Positions 25,301 to 37,028 of a DNA stretch of 64,000 bases are shown one piece after another; positions within the stretch are counted from its first letter, which is position 1; each line of letters begins with the position of its first letter. This stretch comes from Halichondria panicea (Eukaryota; Porifera; Demospongiae; Suberitida; Halichondriidae): contig NC_087377.1 of assembly GCF_963675165.1 (NCBI RefSeq), positions 16,493,518 through 16,557,517 of the forward strand, written 5' to 3'. A model generated the notes under the pieces. It had not been told where the DNA came from. It saw only the letters and a program-made list of their open reading frames with translations, and ran no database searches. A program made the translations under genes and the position numbers.

Positions 25301-25867
25301 TTACAACAGTTTCATTTTCACAAGCCACCAACAAAATCACACTAGGATAATAGGTAGTACTACTAATGGTGTCGTAGGAGATTCCATAATATTCGTATTC
25401 ATCAACTGCCATTTTAGAACATGGTAACGCTAAATAAGCATCTGCAGTATATTGATGAAAAGACATCCCATACAAATTGATGTTTCCGTCAGCTTCAACA
25501 AGGATCCCCTTGTTCCTTTCATTAACAGAAAATACCTCAAAACTGGGTGGAACGTTTACCCTAGTTGAAGATGTAGAAACGTTCCCACTGATATTAATTA
25601 GAGAGACTGTAAAATTAACAGCACTTGACTCTGGATTTGTGATAAACAAAAACAACTCGTCTGCTCTTTGACCACTATTTCTTGGGAACCCGACCACGAA
25701 TTTCTTCCCAGCACTTGATAAGGTCTCATCTAGGATCAATGGACAATAAGAATTACATGCATTTTCAAGAAATCAGTCCTACCTGTAATTTGAGCATCAC
25801 AAGATGTTGCAAATGTGATTATGATTATTGTCAATGCCAAAGTAGATCTAGCAATTCTGTAGCTCAT
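22360..25867 (-). CDS. Receptor locus D: intact IgGFc-binding/EGF/5xCCP/TM/tyrosine-tail receptor
   Basis: Nine exons: signal 25867-25783, main 25729-24398, four CCP type 1 exons (24345-24136, 24033-23821, 23706-23494, 23385-23173), CCP type 2 23089-22907, TM 22839-22723, tail 22649-22360. The sum is 2856 nt, 951 aa, with no stop and every junction phase 1. Order: hydrophobic signal ending CDAQIT; about 400 residues resembling the IgGFc-binding protein N-terminal domain (KKFVVGFPRN, VPPTVTWGSKF, SYGYPGG); an EGF-like six-cysteine end (CNCGQNSIC ... CSCLNG); five Sushi modules; a valine/leucine-rich helix; basic stop-transfer. The tail has two YEEV motifs and AYGQV and extends past the usual VRK stop by about 25 residues. 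A cell-surface adhesion or recognition receptor is inferred. Confidence 0.85.
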
Positions 25868-26691
25868 TTTTCTAGCAACTGGTTATAATTAACAGATTTA
25901 GTCTATCAAGAGTAGATGTATAAAAGTGTTGAACTGCTGTATAGTAAACACGGAATGTTTCCCAATATAATTATCTTTGTCATCACTATTGAATAGTGTG
26001 GTTGAGTAAACCTTGATCTGTGGTTTGTAAGCACAATCCTTCTGCTATATAATTATCTAGATCTTGGATTTATGTTGCCATGGAGTGTCCCCTTGACCTT
26101 TGTACTGTGTGTATATAGATCTAGACCGTCCCCCCTCCAAGAAGCTGGAATGTTAACTATTGCCATGGACCTCACAGTTTATTGAGAGGGTCTCCCGTGA
26201 CAATAGCACAGAGCACGGTAGCAATAATTATTGATTCACAAAGAGAAACTTGTTAAGTGCCAAGCTTTCAGAAAATCCTAACAAGAATACCAAAGTTATG
26301 GCTGTTGTTTAACTACAACCCCCCTCCCTCCATTAATGCTTTGGAAACTCTTTTAGCTGCATGGTATATTCATTGAAACTTAGAAAAAAATAAACAGAAG
26401 CCCATTCAGTTCTTCGTAAATAGTCCACCCTAGTTCCATAATTATTCCATTCATTCCATTCCACATTCCTCTTTTACCCCCCCTAGAGAGCGGTGTCATT
26501 AGCTATAAATTATAGGAATGCTTACATTGTCACAAGGTGATCTATGTATTTATTTTCGACATCTACATGGGATTGTCCACTTTTGACTGTCCATTAGGAA
26601 AACCAATTAAGCCCTTGGAGAGCTGTCACAGTGTCATTTCATTGAAGCCAAATGTCATAATTTAAATGTTTTGCTCTTTTTCTGTGTGCAG
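25868..26691. other. 5' flank of D and upstream intron-like flank of duplicated b561 exon
   Basis: Non-coding. The block from about 26080 (TTGCCATGGAGTGTCCCCTT) to 26690 recurs at about 31320-31850, 40110-40860 and 45265-45840. It appears to be old b561-gene sequence carried along by the duplications. Confidence 0.5.
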
Positions 26692-27125
26692 TGTTTGGGA
26701 GTGCTTGTGACGGTGGCTGGGTTCGTGGTCATCTTCTTGGTGGGCAGTTACAATGAGCCAGCCTTCCCTCACGCCATTGTCGGTATTGTACTCACCATTC
26801 TCATGATACAGCAGTTCCTGTCGGGAATATTGTGAGCATTAGTTGTGTGTATGATTAGCCTTGAGATAATTAAGAAATTCTGACAGTGAAACTTGTGTAT
26901 TGTGTTCACTCTACTGAAGCAGGTGACTGGTCACCCTCTATATTAATAAAACCAGACACAATTAGTACAACCAGTAGGCCCGGTTGTACATAAGATGCGT
27001 GTGTGGACAAGGTGGATGGCAAGACCCCCCCCCCTGAAGAAAAGACCGCCTAAATCGCAAGTGATGGAACTTTATCATGCCATCTCAGGATTCCTCACCA
27101 TATAGCGATAGGACTGGGATAGCTA
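26692..27125 (+). pseudogene. Duplicated b561 exons (fragment 1)
   Basis: 26692-26831 is an open copy of the 136-275 exon with good splice sites. About 26998-27125 corresponds to 646-769 but has lost bases in the TCTACGTAT region, so a TAA arises in frame, and it has a 2-nt excess plus TAG near the donor. The third exon is absent. It is a by-product of segmental duplication, not a gene. Confidence 0.75.
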
Positions 27126-27475
27126 GGTGAGCATAGTGTCTATAGCACTGTTATGATGACAGAGAACTGCGAACTATAATATTTACGTGCTATTGAACTT
27201 TCTGTTCACATTTATGAGAATTAGAAGCGTGTTTATATATAGTTTACTTATTTGAGGGCATGTTTTACCATGGACTTACCTCTGCATGCTTTCACAATAA
27301 TTATAGTGTTGGCTTTTTAAAATACACTTCACATTCTGCAGTACACTACAACAAGCCTCTAAATCCCGTAGAAACAGCTATATATATATATATACATGTA
27401 TATACGCTAAAACACTTTGCCCAGATTATTTGTTGTGGAAGGTTATCATTTGTGTTCTCTTGCGTATGTAATAGT

Positions 27476-27670
27476 TGTACCATGGATATCAAGTGTGTAT
27501 TGGATTTGTACTACCGAGGGCAGTTGTATGTATTCCCTTGGGGAATACATACAACTGCACGAGGTAGTACAATAACAACTCGTGCAGTTCAATGTATTCC
27601 CTTGGGGAATACATTGAACTGCACAGGTAGTAGTACAATAACAATACACATGCAGATATCCATGGTACAG
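27476..27670. repeat. Nested palindromes between b561 relic and receptor locus E
   Basis: Outer arms GTACCATGGATATC (27478-27491) and its complement near 27656-27668 enclose two adjacent hairpins. 27520-27558 has an 18-bp stem (GCAGTTGTATGTATTCCC) and 3-nt loop; 27582-27624 has a 20-bp stem and 3-nt loop. Reduced or altered versions occur at 28026-28130, 41648-41742, 42113-42210, 47274-47636 and 47998-48095. Probably a palindromic MITE duplicated with the block. Confidence 0.7.
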
Positions 27671-28470
27671 GTAGCTTGTGTACTATGAACACGTATTGAT
27701 TAGAAGCAATTAGAAGCTGTTGTCCAACCCATTTACAAACACTCTTTGATCCCTGCCGTGCATGCACTGTGCACATTTTGTGTGGTGTGCTTGCACTTTA
27801 CAAACCATATTTACAACTTCAACATCCGCACATTTTGTGCTTTCCACAGATTTGTCTCGGTAGTCTTCTTTAAAAGAGAGGGTCCTTAAAGGGTGGAGGG
27901 TGGGCTTCAGGCTGACCTCAGTCAATGTACCCTGAATGTACACCCTAGCAGGGTACATGGGATTTGTACCCTGTAGTATCCTGAGAGTTTCAATGGATAT
28001 TCCTTAGTGTCATAGCACATCATGGTACAAGTAATAGTTGTACCATGGATACCAAGGGTGTATTGGATTTGTACTACCAAGGGCAGTTGTATGTATTCTC
28101 CGAGGGCGCATATTCCTTAGTGTCATGGTACAAGTATACGTGCCTACTTGGATTACATTGCACAGATTCTGATGAATTGACCTGCATGTAAACATGACCC
28201 ATGCGTTTAACTTTATCAGAATCATCCACATACTGGAAGATATAGGTCATAGGAAGATATAGGTCTACTGACGTAGGCTATAGTTACGCATTGCATTACC
28301 AATATCTTATCAAATACATTTGAGTACCAAAATTAGCAAAAACAGGTTCGTTCTATCAGTCTAAGTACTAACGTATCTGATTTCTCCATGTGCCTGATTT
28401 GACTGCAACTTTATGTTTCGTTTTGCCGCCTGCATGGGGTAGGATAATCGTTACACAAATCCGTATCACT
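27671..28470. other. Spacer before locus E tail
   Basis: Non-coding block shared with 41743-42550 and 47637-48461, identical over long stretches (AAAGAGAGGGTCCTTAAAGG). It contains another partial palindrome at 28026-28130. Confidence 0.55.
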
Positions 28471-29306
28471 TTATTTCCTCACTTGTCCATAAGCTTCATT
28501 AGACTCCACTTGAATGTCTTGTGTTCTTGGTGCCATTGCTAGATCAACTTCCTCGTATACTGGACCAGCTGGAACTCCATTGCCTGACAGCTGTCTATTT
28601 GTCATTACTAGGTACACTTCCTCGTATACTGGAACAGCTGGGGCTGCTATTGGAACTTCATTGCCTGACAGTTGTCTAGTTTCTGAGGACCAAATCACAA
28701 ATGCAAGATGAATGTGATAATGCAGTCACAAGTTGCACTTACTTTTTCTTTTCTTTGTGATAGTGACTAAGAGAAATATGACGACCAGTAAGATCAGTAC
28801 CATCACTATAGCAACAACACCTCCAGATAGAGCAGCAGCATTCCATGCACCAGTTATTGCCACACCTATGGGTCAATATGCAGCATATACATGCAGGCAT
28901 TGAGACATAAATGATCGAACTTACACTCCAATAGAGCAGGGTCAGGATCCCATAAACCAGAGTTGTTACAAATGGCAGTGTCTGTACCCACCAGTGAAAA
29001 ACCAGGGTCACATTGGAAGGTAATGACTGAACTCTCGGTTTGGTTAGTGTTGGTAAGCAATGCTCCATTAAGTGGAGGGGCAGGCAGGACACAGATAACT
29101 ATATATACGTACAAGGAATGGTGGATGCACATGTTAAAATAAAGTAATCACTATAATATAAGCAAAAACACATATGTTATATGGGATGCATCATCGTATT
29201 TTAGTGTTAAAATGACAGAAATTTATGTCATTTCTACATTAAATTTCAAATGATGCATTTTATATGAGATGTTTTATGTTATTATAACGTATCTGTTTTT
29301 ACTGTG

Positions 29307-29338
<32 letters not shown>

Positions 29339-31144
29339 ATAGTAATGATATAATTATATATATATACTACATTAAAGTATGGGTTAACAGTTGCAAAAGC
29401 TCACGTTCACAAATTGCTGTTTCTCCGTCAAAAACACCAGTAGTGCTACTACCATCTCCAGTGCAAGTCTTTGTGTTGTTACCAACCAGAACAAACCCAG
29501 TGTCACAAGTGTGGTTAGCCATTGCATTGAGAGCATATAGTTGCCGTTTTCATCAGAAGTAGAACTGTATGTCACGAAACCATTGGTAGGAGCAGTCAAG
29601 GGAGGACAGGTTATAGCTATGGTGAAATGAATCAATCAGTATGATGACCTACTATTTAAACACTCAACTTACCATTACAGACGACTTCATCAGTTCCAGA
29701 CAAGGAAGCAAAAAATCCATTCAAGCAGCTACAGTTGAAGTGTTCCATGTTATTTAAACAGATAGAATTTTGACCACAGATGCATTGTATGGGAGATAAT
29801 GTCATGCCTCCAGGGTAACCGTAAGAATTGTCTGAGCTGAAACCATACACTGAAACACCTAGAACTGCTGAGTTGTTTTGATGGCGGATAGAATGAGCTC
29901 CAGGAGACACATTCATTCTACTTATGTGACCACAAATCTCTCCATTTGAACAGACAACGTTCCTCCAGCCAGTAACAACAGAATCATCTATTAACATTTG
30001 TGCAGTTTGAAAAAACTCAGAAGAAACATACACAGTGACATAGTTGGATACAAAAAAGTAAATGCTGCGACAAAATAATTATTTGTAAACTGCTCAATTG
30101 GAGGGATTATCATCATGAATGTTCCTCCCACGCCTTCACTCCTATTACCATACGCATACTGTGTGACCAGTACTGGAGAAGTGGATTCAATGCTACAGAA
30201 ACTGTTAATAGGTATTTCAAATTCTTTGAAACTCCCTCCACCCTGCAACTGGAATTGACTGACTGATACGTTAGTGTTGCAGTTCACAACTACATTTGCT
30301 GCTCGGGCACTAAGAACACGAATACGTTCACCAGTAGATCTACCCTCGAGAGATGCCACGAGAAATGTTGAGCCCCATGTCACAGTCGGAGGCACTTGTT
30401 CAACCAGGTAGTCACAGTAGAGTGTACCTTGAGGAACACTAGCGCAATCCGATCCACTAAACACAGACAAAGGTTTGGAGCTAGTTATTCTTGTTCCTGT
30501 GACATCATTATCACTTGCAATCTGATATGTTTCCCTACTATTGAGTATTATTGTTGAGGAGTTGAATTTGACAACAGTTTCATTTTCACAAGCCACCAAC
30601 AAAATCACACTAGGAGTGTTACTATAATGGTGTCATAGGAGATTCCATAATAATATTTGTATTCATCAACTGCCATTTTAGAACATGGTAACGCTAAATA
30701 AGCGTCTGTAGTAGCTGAATGAAAAGACATCCCGTACAAATTTATGCTTCCGTCGGTTTCAACAAGGATCCCCTTGTTCCTTTCATTAACAGAAGAAACC
30801 TCAAAACTGGATGGAACGTTTACTCTAGTTGAAGAGTTAGAAACGTTCCCACTGATATTAATTGGAGTTACTGTGAAATTAACAGCACTTGACTTTGGGT
30901 TTGTGATAAACAAAAACAATTCAGGATTGATTCCTGGATATTGAACAACATTTCTTGGGAAACCGACCATGAATTTCTTGCCAGCACTTAATAAAATATT
31001 ATCTAGGATATGGACAATTCAAGGATTGCATGCTAAATTCTACAAGATTTCAGTCCTACCTGTAACTTGGGCATCACAAGATGTTGCAAATGTGATTATG
31101 ATTATTGTCAATGCCAAAGTAGATCTAGCAATTCTGTAACTCAT
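28471..31144 (-). pseudogene. Receptor locus E: recent but frameshifted copy
   Basis: Signal 31144-31060, main 31002-29673, CCP type 1 29616-29405, CCP type 2 29098-28925, TM 28865-28743, tail 28682-28471. Relative to H, the main exon has two single-base losses (near 30620, after GISYDTI, and near 30055, after AAFTF), and the CCP type 1 exon has a 2-nt excess (near 29535). All splice sites and the tail are fine. The tail has YEEVYLVM, YEEVDLAM and AYGQV. Its high similarity to H and I shows recent origin. The lesions could partly be assembly errors in homopolymer runs (the 30055 one is in an A run), so a functional allele is possible. Confidence 0.72.
29311..29366. repeat. AT microsatellite in CCP intron of locus E
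   Basis: An (AT)n run at about 29311-29333 and shorter AT runs to 29366, in the intron between the two CCP exons of locus E. The matching introns of H and I are much shorter, so expansion happened after duplication. Confidence 0.7.
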
Positions 31145-32113
31145 TATTTTTAGCAACTGGCTCAACAGATTTAGTCAGTGAGGCAAGCTAACTACTATAT
31201 CTCTGAAATATTAAGCCCCCTCCCCCTCATAAACAATAAAACAGTACCCCCTATGGTGGGTGCATGCCTCTATTGATTGATAATCACAATCCCTCTGCTA
31301 TATATCTAGAATTTATGTTGCCATGGAGTGTCCCCTTGACCTTAGTACTGTGTGTAGAAGGTCCCTGACAAGAGGCTGGAATGTTTGGTCTAACTATTAT
31401 AATTGCCATGGACCCCACAGTTTGTCATAGCTACAATCTATTGAGTCAATACTTGAGAGGGTCACCCGTGACAATAGCACAGAGCACGGTAACAATAATT
31501 GCTTCGCATGCGGAGATAAATTTGTTCAAGCTTTCAGAAATTCCTAAAAATGTTGACAACAATACATATGGCTGTTGAAATAATTATGTTGAACTACAAC
31601 CTCCTCCCCTCCATTAATGCTTCGGGGACTCATTTTCAACGATTTATAATTTTATGAAAACTTAGAAAGACACCTTTCAAATGAACAGAAAAGCCCATTC
31701 AGTTCTCCCTAAATAGTTCACCCTAGCTGGAATGCCTTTCTATTCTCTGAGCATCTGCTCTGGAAAATACTTCATATCTTCATGTCGTTCCATATTCCAT
31801 TCCACATTCCTCTTTAACCCCCCTATATATAGTGTCGGGGCCTGCAACCTTCGATCATGCATGTGTCACAACTGTATAGCTTGTAACATTATACTCCCAA
31901 GAGAGGCATATAGATTTACCCCATTAGGCATGTAGTTTTTGTAAAAGTACTCCCACATTACAGGCATGTAGTTTTTGTAAAAGTGCTCCCACATTAGGCA
32001 TGTATAGGTTTTGTAAAAGTACTCCCGTGCAAAGGCGTACATATACACCCCATAATGCTAATTATGTAGATGTACACATGCAATATGCATGCATGTGTAT
32101 AGAGTAATTATAT
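31145..32113. other. 5' flank of locus E with a short tandem repeat
   Basis: About 31320-31850 is the recurrent GCCATGGAGTGTCCCCTTGA block. From about 31925 to 32030 three imperfect units of roughly 45-50 bp (GTAGTTTTTGTAAAAGT core) are in tandem. No gene. Confidence 0.55.
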
Positions 32114-32284
32114 TGCAGAATCTTTGCAACACACCAGTAAAAGCGTATAGAGCGTTACACATTCCTTATATGGATTTTGTGTACACACTGCATGCGGTCT
32201 GTTTTACTAATTAATAATTATAATTATGTATGAGCATTTCCTAATAAGGAACCACTTTTATTCATGTGTTGCAAAGATTCTGCA
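32114..32284. repeat. Foldback repeat, TGCAGAATCTTTGCAACAC ends
   Basis: Inverted ends of about 30 bp (TGCAGAATCTTTGCAACAC at the left, complement at the right) around a roughly 110-bp AT-rich centre. It is a MITE-sized unit with no coding potential; the superfamily is unknown. Confidence 0.7.
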
Positions 32285-32362
32285 TCATTAGCTACATGTA
32301 TTATATGGAATGCTTGCATTGTAATCACGATAATTATGATTTATCATAATTATCATCTTATT

Positions 32363-32514
32363 CTGCTCAATTGGAAGGATTATCATATCATGAATGGGCC
32401 TCCCATGCCATCAATCTGATCACCATATGCATACTGAGCGACCAGCACTGGAGAAGTGGATTCAATACTACAGAAACTGTTAACAGGGAGTTCAAATTCT
32501 CTGAAACTCCCTTC
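32363..32514 (-). pseudogene. Fragment of a receptor main exon
   Basis: About 150 bp matching the part of the main exon that encodes FREFE-type to IIPPIEQF residues, with small indels. There are no neighbouring exons. It is the remains of a further, mostly deleted receptor copy. Confidence 0.75.
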
Positions 32515-33415
32515 ATCACTTATAAAAGAAATCTACAATAAATCCCATTAATATTGAGCCATCCTTAACATCACTACTGCAGTACGTGTCTAGTTCACTG
32601 TTGGGTTACATTGCATGGAGTGGTGAATTGACCTTCATGTAAACCTGACCCATATATACATTGATAACTTCATCAGAATCATCCATGCACATGCATACTG
32701 CGTGGAATAGGTCATAATTACATAAGGCCACTCCACAACATAAGAACTTAGTTTCCCGTCCTGAATTCTCTGACAAGGGCGAGCTCTTCATTACATAATT
32801 ATCCATAATTATTATAAGAAATGTTCAATAAACTATTAATTTTTACCTGACATTTTTCTTGCAATTTTGCAGCCACATGGCGTTGTGGCGGCATGGCAAT
32901 AACAAAAATTAATAAATAATGGAGTAAAAGTCAATAATAGAAATTAGTGAGGTAGGCTGAAAAGCATACGCGCTCACTGGACGGGAAACTAAGTTCTTTG
33001 TTGCATGGAGTGGCCTAAACCTGAGTTATGTATCGCATTACAATAATAATACAAACAGATTCCATTTGAGTGGAATCTGTAAAGTTATATATACACATGA
33101 GCTGAAAGTAAAATTAGTACAATGTGGAAATAAAATAATTTTACTGCAAGTGCAGTGTTAATTTGTGTCAAAGTAAAGATCGTATAGTAAGATCTACTAG
33201 CATAATTATATCTGTGTAAAATTATCAATTGACTAATATTATATAGCTACATATGAGGGTAGCATAATAACTTAAAGTTGGAATTGCATGTTTATCTGTC
33301 TAGCTGCATGCTGAAAGTAAAACGTAGTATATGTTAATATTCCTTGAGTAACCTCAACCTAGGTACTCGTGTATATGTTTTCTTCATGTGCCAAATTTGA
33401 CTGCAACGTATTGTT
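32515..33415. other. Spacer between the exon fragment and locus F
   Basis: AT-rich non-coding DNA. An inverted pair is present: GGCCACTCCACAACATAAG near 32728 and its partial complement near 32995-33015, with GTTTCCCGTC near 32750 matching inverted GACGGGAAAC near 32979. This may be a degraded element of about 290 bp. Nothing else is recognised. Confidence 0.4.
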
Positions 33416-35198
33416 TTACTTCACCATCTGGGGTATAAGATAATCATTACACAAATTCCTTACTTGTCCATAAGCTTGTCCATAAGCTTCATTAGACTCC
33501 ACTTGAATATCTTGTGCTCTTGGTGTCATTGCTAGACCAACTTCCTCGTATACTGGACCAGCTGGGACTATTGGAACTTCATTGCCTGACAGTTGTCTAT
33601 TTGTTATTGCTAGATCAACTTCCTCGTATACTGGACCAGCTGGGGCTATTGGAATTTTATTGCCTGACAGTTGTCTATTTGCTGAGCCAAATCACAAATG
33701 GAAGATATAAATTAAATATACATGCAGTCAGCAAGTAAATTTTAAATTTACCCTTACTTTTTCTTTTTTGTATGATAGTAAATACTAAGAGGACCAGGAC
33801 GATCAGTATCACCACTATAGCAACAACACCTCCAGATAGAGCAGCAACATTCCATGCACCAGTTATTTCTACACCTATAGGTCATATGCAGCATATACAG
33901 GCACTGAATGCATATGAATAAAGAAATCACTTACTACATTAACCATCTATTGCATGGAGCAGTCAATAACCTTCTATTTACATTCAACTTACCGGTATAC
34001 AGACGATCTCATTTGTTGCAGACAATGAAGCCACAAATCCAATCAAGCAGCTACAGTTGAACTGTTCCCTGTTATTCAAACAAATAGAATTTTGACCACA
34101 GTTGCATTGTATGGGAGATAATCTCATGCCTCCGGGGTAACCATAAGAACCGGTAAAGCGGAATCCATACACTGACACACCTAGAACAGCTGAGCTGTTT
34201 TGATGGAGGATAGAATGAGCTCCAGTAGACACACTCGTTCTACTTATGTGGCCACAAATTTCTCCACTTGAACAGACAACATCTCTCCAGCCACTAACAA
34301 TGGAATTGTCTAATACTATTTGTGAAAATTGAAAAACTCAGAAGAAACATACACCGTGACATAGTTAGATGCGAAAAGAGGAAATGCTTCGACAAAATAA
34401 TTATTTGTAAACTGCTCAATTGGAGGGATTATCACCATGAATGGGCCTCTCACGCTATCACTCACTCTACCATATGCATACTGTGCGACCAGTACTGGAG
34501 AAGTGGATTCAATGCTACAAAAACTGTTAATAGGTATTTCAAATTCTCTAAAGCTCCCTCCACTCTGTAACTGGAATTCATTGACTGATACAACAGTGTT
34601 GCAGTTCACAGCTACACTTGCTGCTCGGGCACTAAGAATACGAATACGTTCACCAGAAGATCTATACCCTCGAGAGATGCTACGTGGAATTTTGAGCCCC
34701 ATGTCACAGTCAGAGGCACTTGTTCAACCAAATGATCACACAAGCGTCTATTGTGAGGAACAATAGCGCAATCACACTATGCACACACCACACACCCTAC
34801 ACACACCTACACACGCCACACATACCCTTATTCTTATTCCCCTTGTTCCTTTCATTAACAGAATAAACCTCAAAACTGGGTGGAATAATTACCCTAGTTG
34901 AAGAGTTAGAAACTTTCCCACTGATATTAATTGGAGTGACTGTGAAATTAACAGCACTTGACCCTGGGTTTGTGATAAACAAAAACAACTCGTCTGCTGT
35001 TTGACCAAAATTTCTTGGGAAACCGACCACGAATTTCTTGCCAGCACTTGATGAAGTCTCATCTAGGATGAATGGACAATGCAAGAATTACATAATTATA
35101 AATTCAGTCCTACCTGTAATTTGGGCATCATAAGATGAAGCAAATGTGATTATGATTATTGTCAATGCCAAAGTAGATCTAGCAATTCTGTAGCTCAT
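33416..35198 (-). pseudogene. Receptor locus F: internally deleted, no CCP exons
   Basis: Signal 35198-35114; main exon 35062-33993 with about 350 nt of the centre missing and replaced by a CACACACC-rich stretch near 34765-34825; TM 33874-33758; tail 33681-33416. No CCP exon of either type is found between main and TM exons. A 1-2 nt change near 34325 also breaks frame. The tail carries two YEEV motifs, and the AYGQ unit is doubled (AYGQAYGQV) by a 12-bp tandem duplication. It then ends at a TAA past the usual position. Not a functional receptor as a whole. Confidence 0.75.
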
Positions 35199-35607
35199 TA
35201 TTCTAGCAACTGGTTGATCAACAGAGTTTAGTCTATTAAGAGTATAGATCTAGATAAATTATAAGAGTGTTAAACTGCTGTAGTAAACGCGGAACCACAT
35301 TTGCCAAACTCTTCGTCATCACTGTTCCATTGAATAGTGTGGTTGAGTAAACCGTGGCCTGTGGTTTGTAAGCACTGACCTGTGTGTGCAACTGTTAATT
35401 ACGACTTTAATAGATAGTTTTGCTACTGTAACTTGTACACAATATTTGCAATGCTAACGTGCATGCCACTGTACACAATACACCTGTTACATTATTTCCT
35501 CTCTCCATATAATTATACAGCCTCTATATACCAGCTACTATAGACATTGACCCTCACAAGACACGAGCGTATACTTCAACCTCGGAGTGGGTGACTGACT
35601 ACCTCAA
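35199..35607. other. 5' flank of locus F
   Basis: Shared with 15060-15560, 39130-39515 and 50900-51540: the same upstream region is seen at loci B, G and I. It ends at the breakpoint where the F-prime fragment begins. Confidence 0.5.
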
Positions 35608-36000
35608 CAAAAATGAAAAGACATCCCATACAAATTGATGTCTCTGTTGGCTTCAACAAGGATCCCCTTGTTCCTTTCATTAACAGAAGAAACCTCAAAA
35701 CTAGATGGAACGTTTGCCCTAGTTGAAGAGTTAGAAACATTCCCACTGGTATTAACTATGAAATTAACAGCACTTGACTCTGGATTTGTGATAAACAATA
35801 ACAACTCTGGATTGATTCCTGGATGTTGAACAGCATTTCTTGGGAAACCGACCACAAATGTTTTGCCAGCACTTGATAAAATCTCATCTAGGATTAATGG
35901 ACAATTCATGCTAAATTCTACAAGAATTCAGTCTTATATACCTGTAACTTGGGCATCACAAGATGGAGCAAATGTGATTATGATTATTGTCAATGCCAAA
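35608..36000 (-). pseudogene. Receptor fragment F-prime (start of main exon and half a signal exon)
   Basis: 35608-35894 encodes the first roughly 95 residues of the main domain (VVGFPRNAVQHPGINPEL variant, to NLYGMSFHF). Half of the signal exon follows up to 36000, where it is abruptly fused to the end of b561 exon 2. The 35608 edge is the same as the edge of the 39520 fragment, so both come from one deletion. Confidence 0.75.
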
Positions 36001-36438
36001 CCATAGCGATAGGACTGGGACAGGTGAGAATAATGAACTGGTATACTGCATGCTGACTTATGTGAATTGAACAACTTTATGTTTACATTTACGTTAATTA
36101 CAAGTGTGTGTATATATAACATTTCAGGCATGTTTTTATCTGCATACGTTCACAATAATGTTTATACTATACTTCTTCTGCTATTGTTTTTTGTGTTACC
36201 GTTGTTTTTTTTTGCGGTTGGCTTTACACCTCTCGATATCTCTTTTGCAGTTGTTTTATGTGTTGGCTTTACACCTCCTATTTCCTTCATTCTGCAGGTG
36301 ACTCTGGGGGTCTTTTTAATCAATGCCCCCTTGACTGTGTGGGTGGGTATGGGGGGCGCCTGGCTGGTCGTGTTTGTTGTGCATGAGTGTGTCTATGTCT
36401 GTTTCAAGATAGCTCACAGAGGGCAGAAAGTTTATTAG
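36001..36438 (+). pseudogene. Duplicated b561 exons (fragment 2)
   Basis: 36001-36023 is the last 23 nt of b561 exon 2 with its donor. 36298-36438 is a fully open copy of the last exon, nine nucleotides shorter than 1169-1318 and ending in TAG. The intron between lacks the CAGGGGCGG MITE. It has no upstream coding exons nearby, so it is a relic. Confidence 0.75.
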
Positions 36439-37028
36439 AACAATAACTCTCCCCATCTACACACATAATTATACTAGCATTGTTTTTATCTACACCTTTG
36501 TTTGTATAGCTGTTACATCTACTCTGTTATTATGCTATTACATACACGTGTTGTTGTTTTTGCGCTATTAATTATGCCAAGGGCGTATTTTCTCTTTGTA
36601 CGTCCTTCATTGTGCTGTATACATTATGCATGTCTGGCGAACTGGGTATTATCATGCATGGGTGCATGCATGACTTTAATTTAACAAAAAAACAAAAAAT
36701 CCCCAAAAAGGTACACACTCACACACAACTAGTTCGTTTAATAGTTTATCGCCAGCTAGCCTGTATAATTATAATCTGAGCCACGTATTGCAATTATAAT
36801 AAGTTACTTGTAACTCAAGCTATTATTATTATAGCTTCTAATCATAACAACATACTGTGAAAGTAAACTGTAACATTAATTTGAGTTCCAAAAAGGAGGC
36901 AGTTCTATCAACCTCAGCTACTAATGTATTTGATTTCACCATATGCCAGATTTGACTGCAACTTAATATTTCATTTTGCCGTCTGGGATCGATAAGATAA
37001 TCAGTACACAATTCTCTATCTGTTCACT
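36439..37028. other. b561 3' flank facing receptor 3' flank
   Basis: Counterpart of 1319-2030. It shows the convergent b561-receptor arrangement with the receptor gene (G) still present. Confidence 0.55.

Noticed and set aside
27476-27670. CRISPR array or bacterial terminators at the hairpin cluster
   Set aside because: No regular repeat-spacer structure; eukaryotic intron-rich context; arms are inverted, as in MITEs.
27260-27688. 142-codon plus-strand frame
   Set aside because: It runs through the palindromes and simple repeats and is not conserved as a frame in the H and I blocks.
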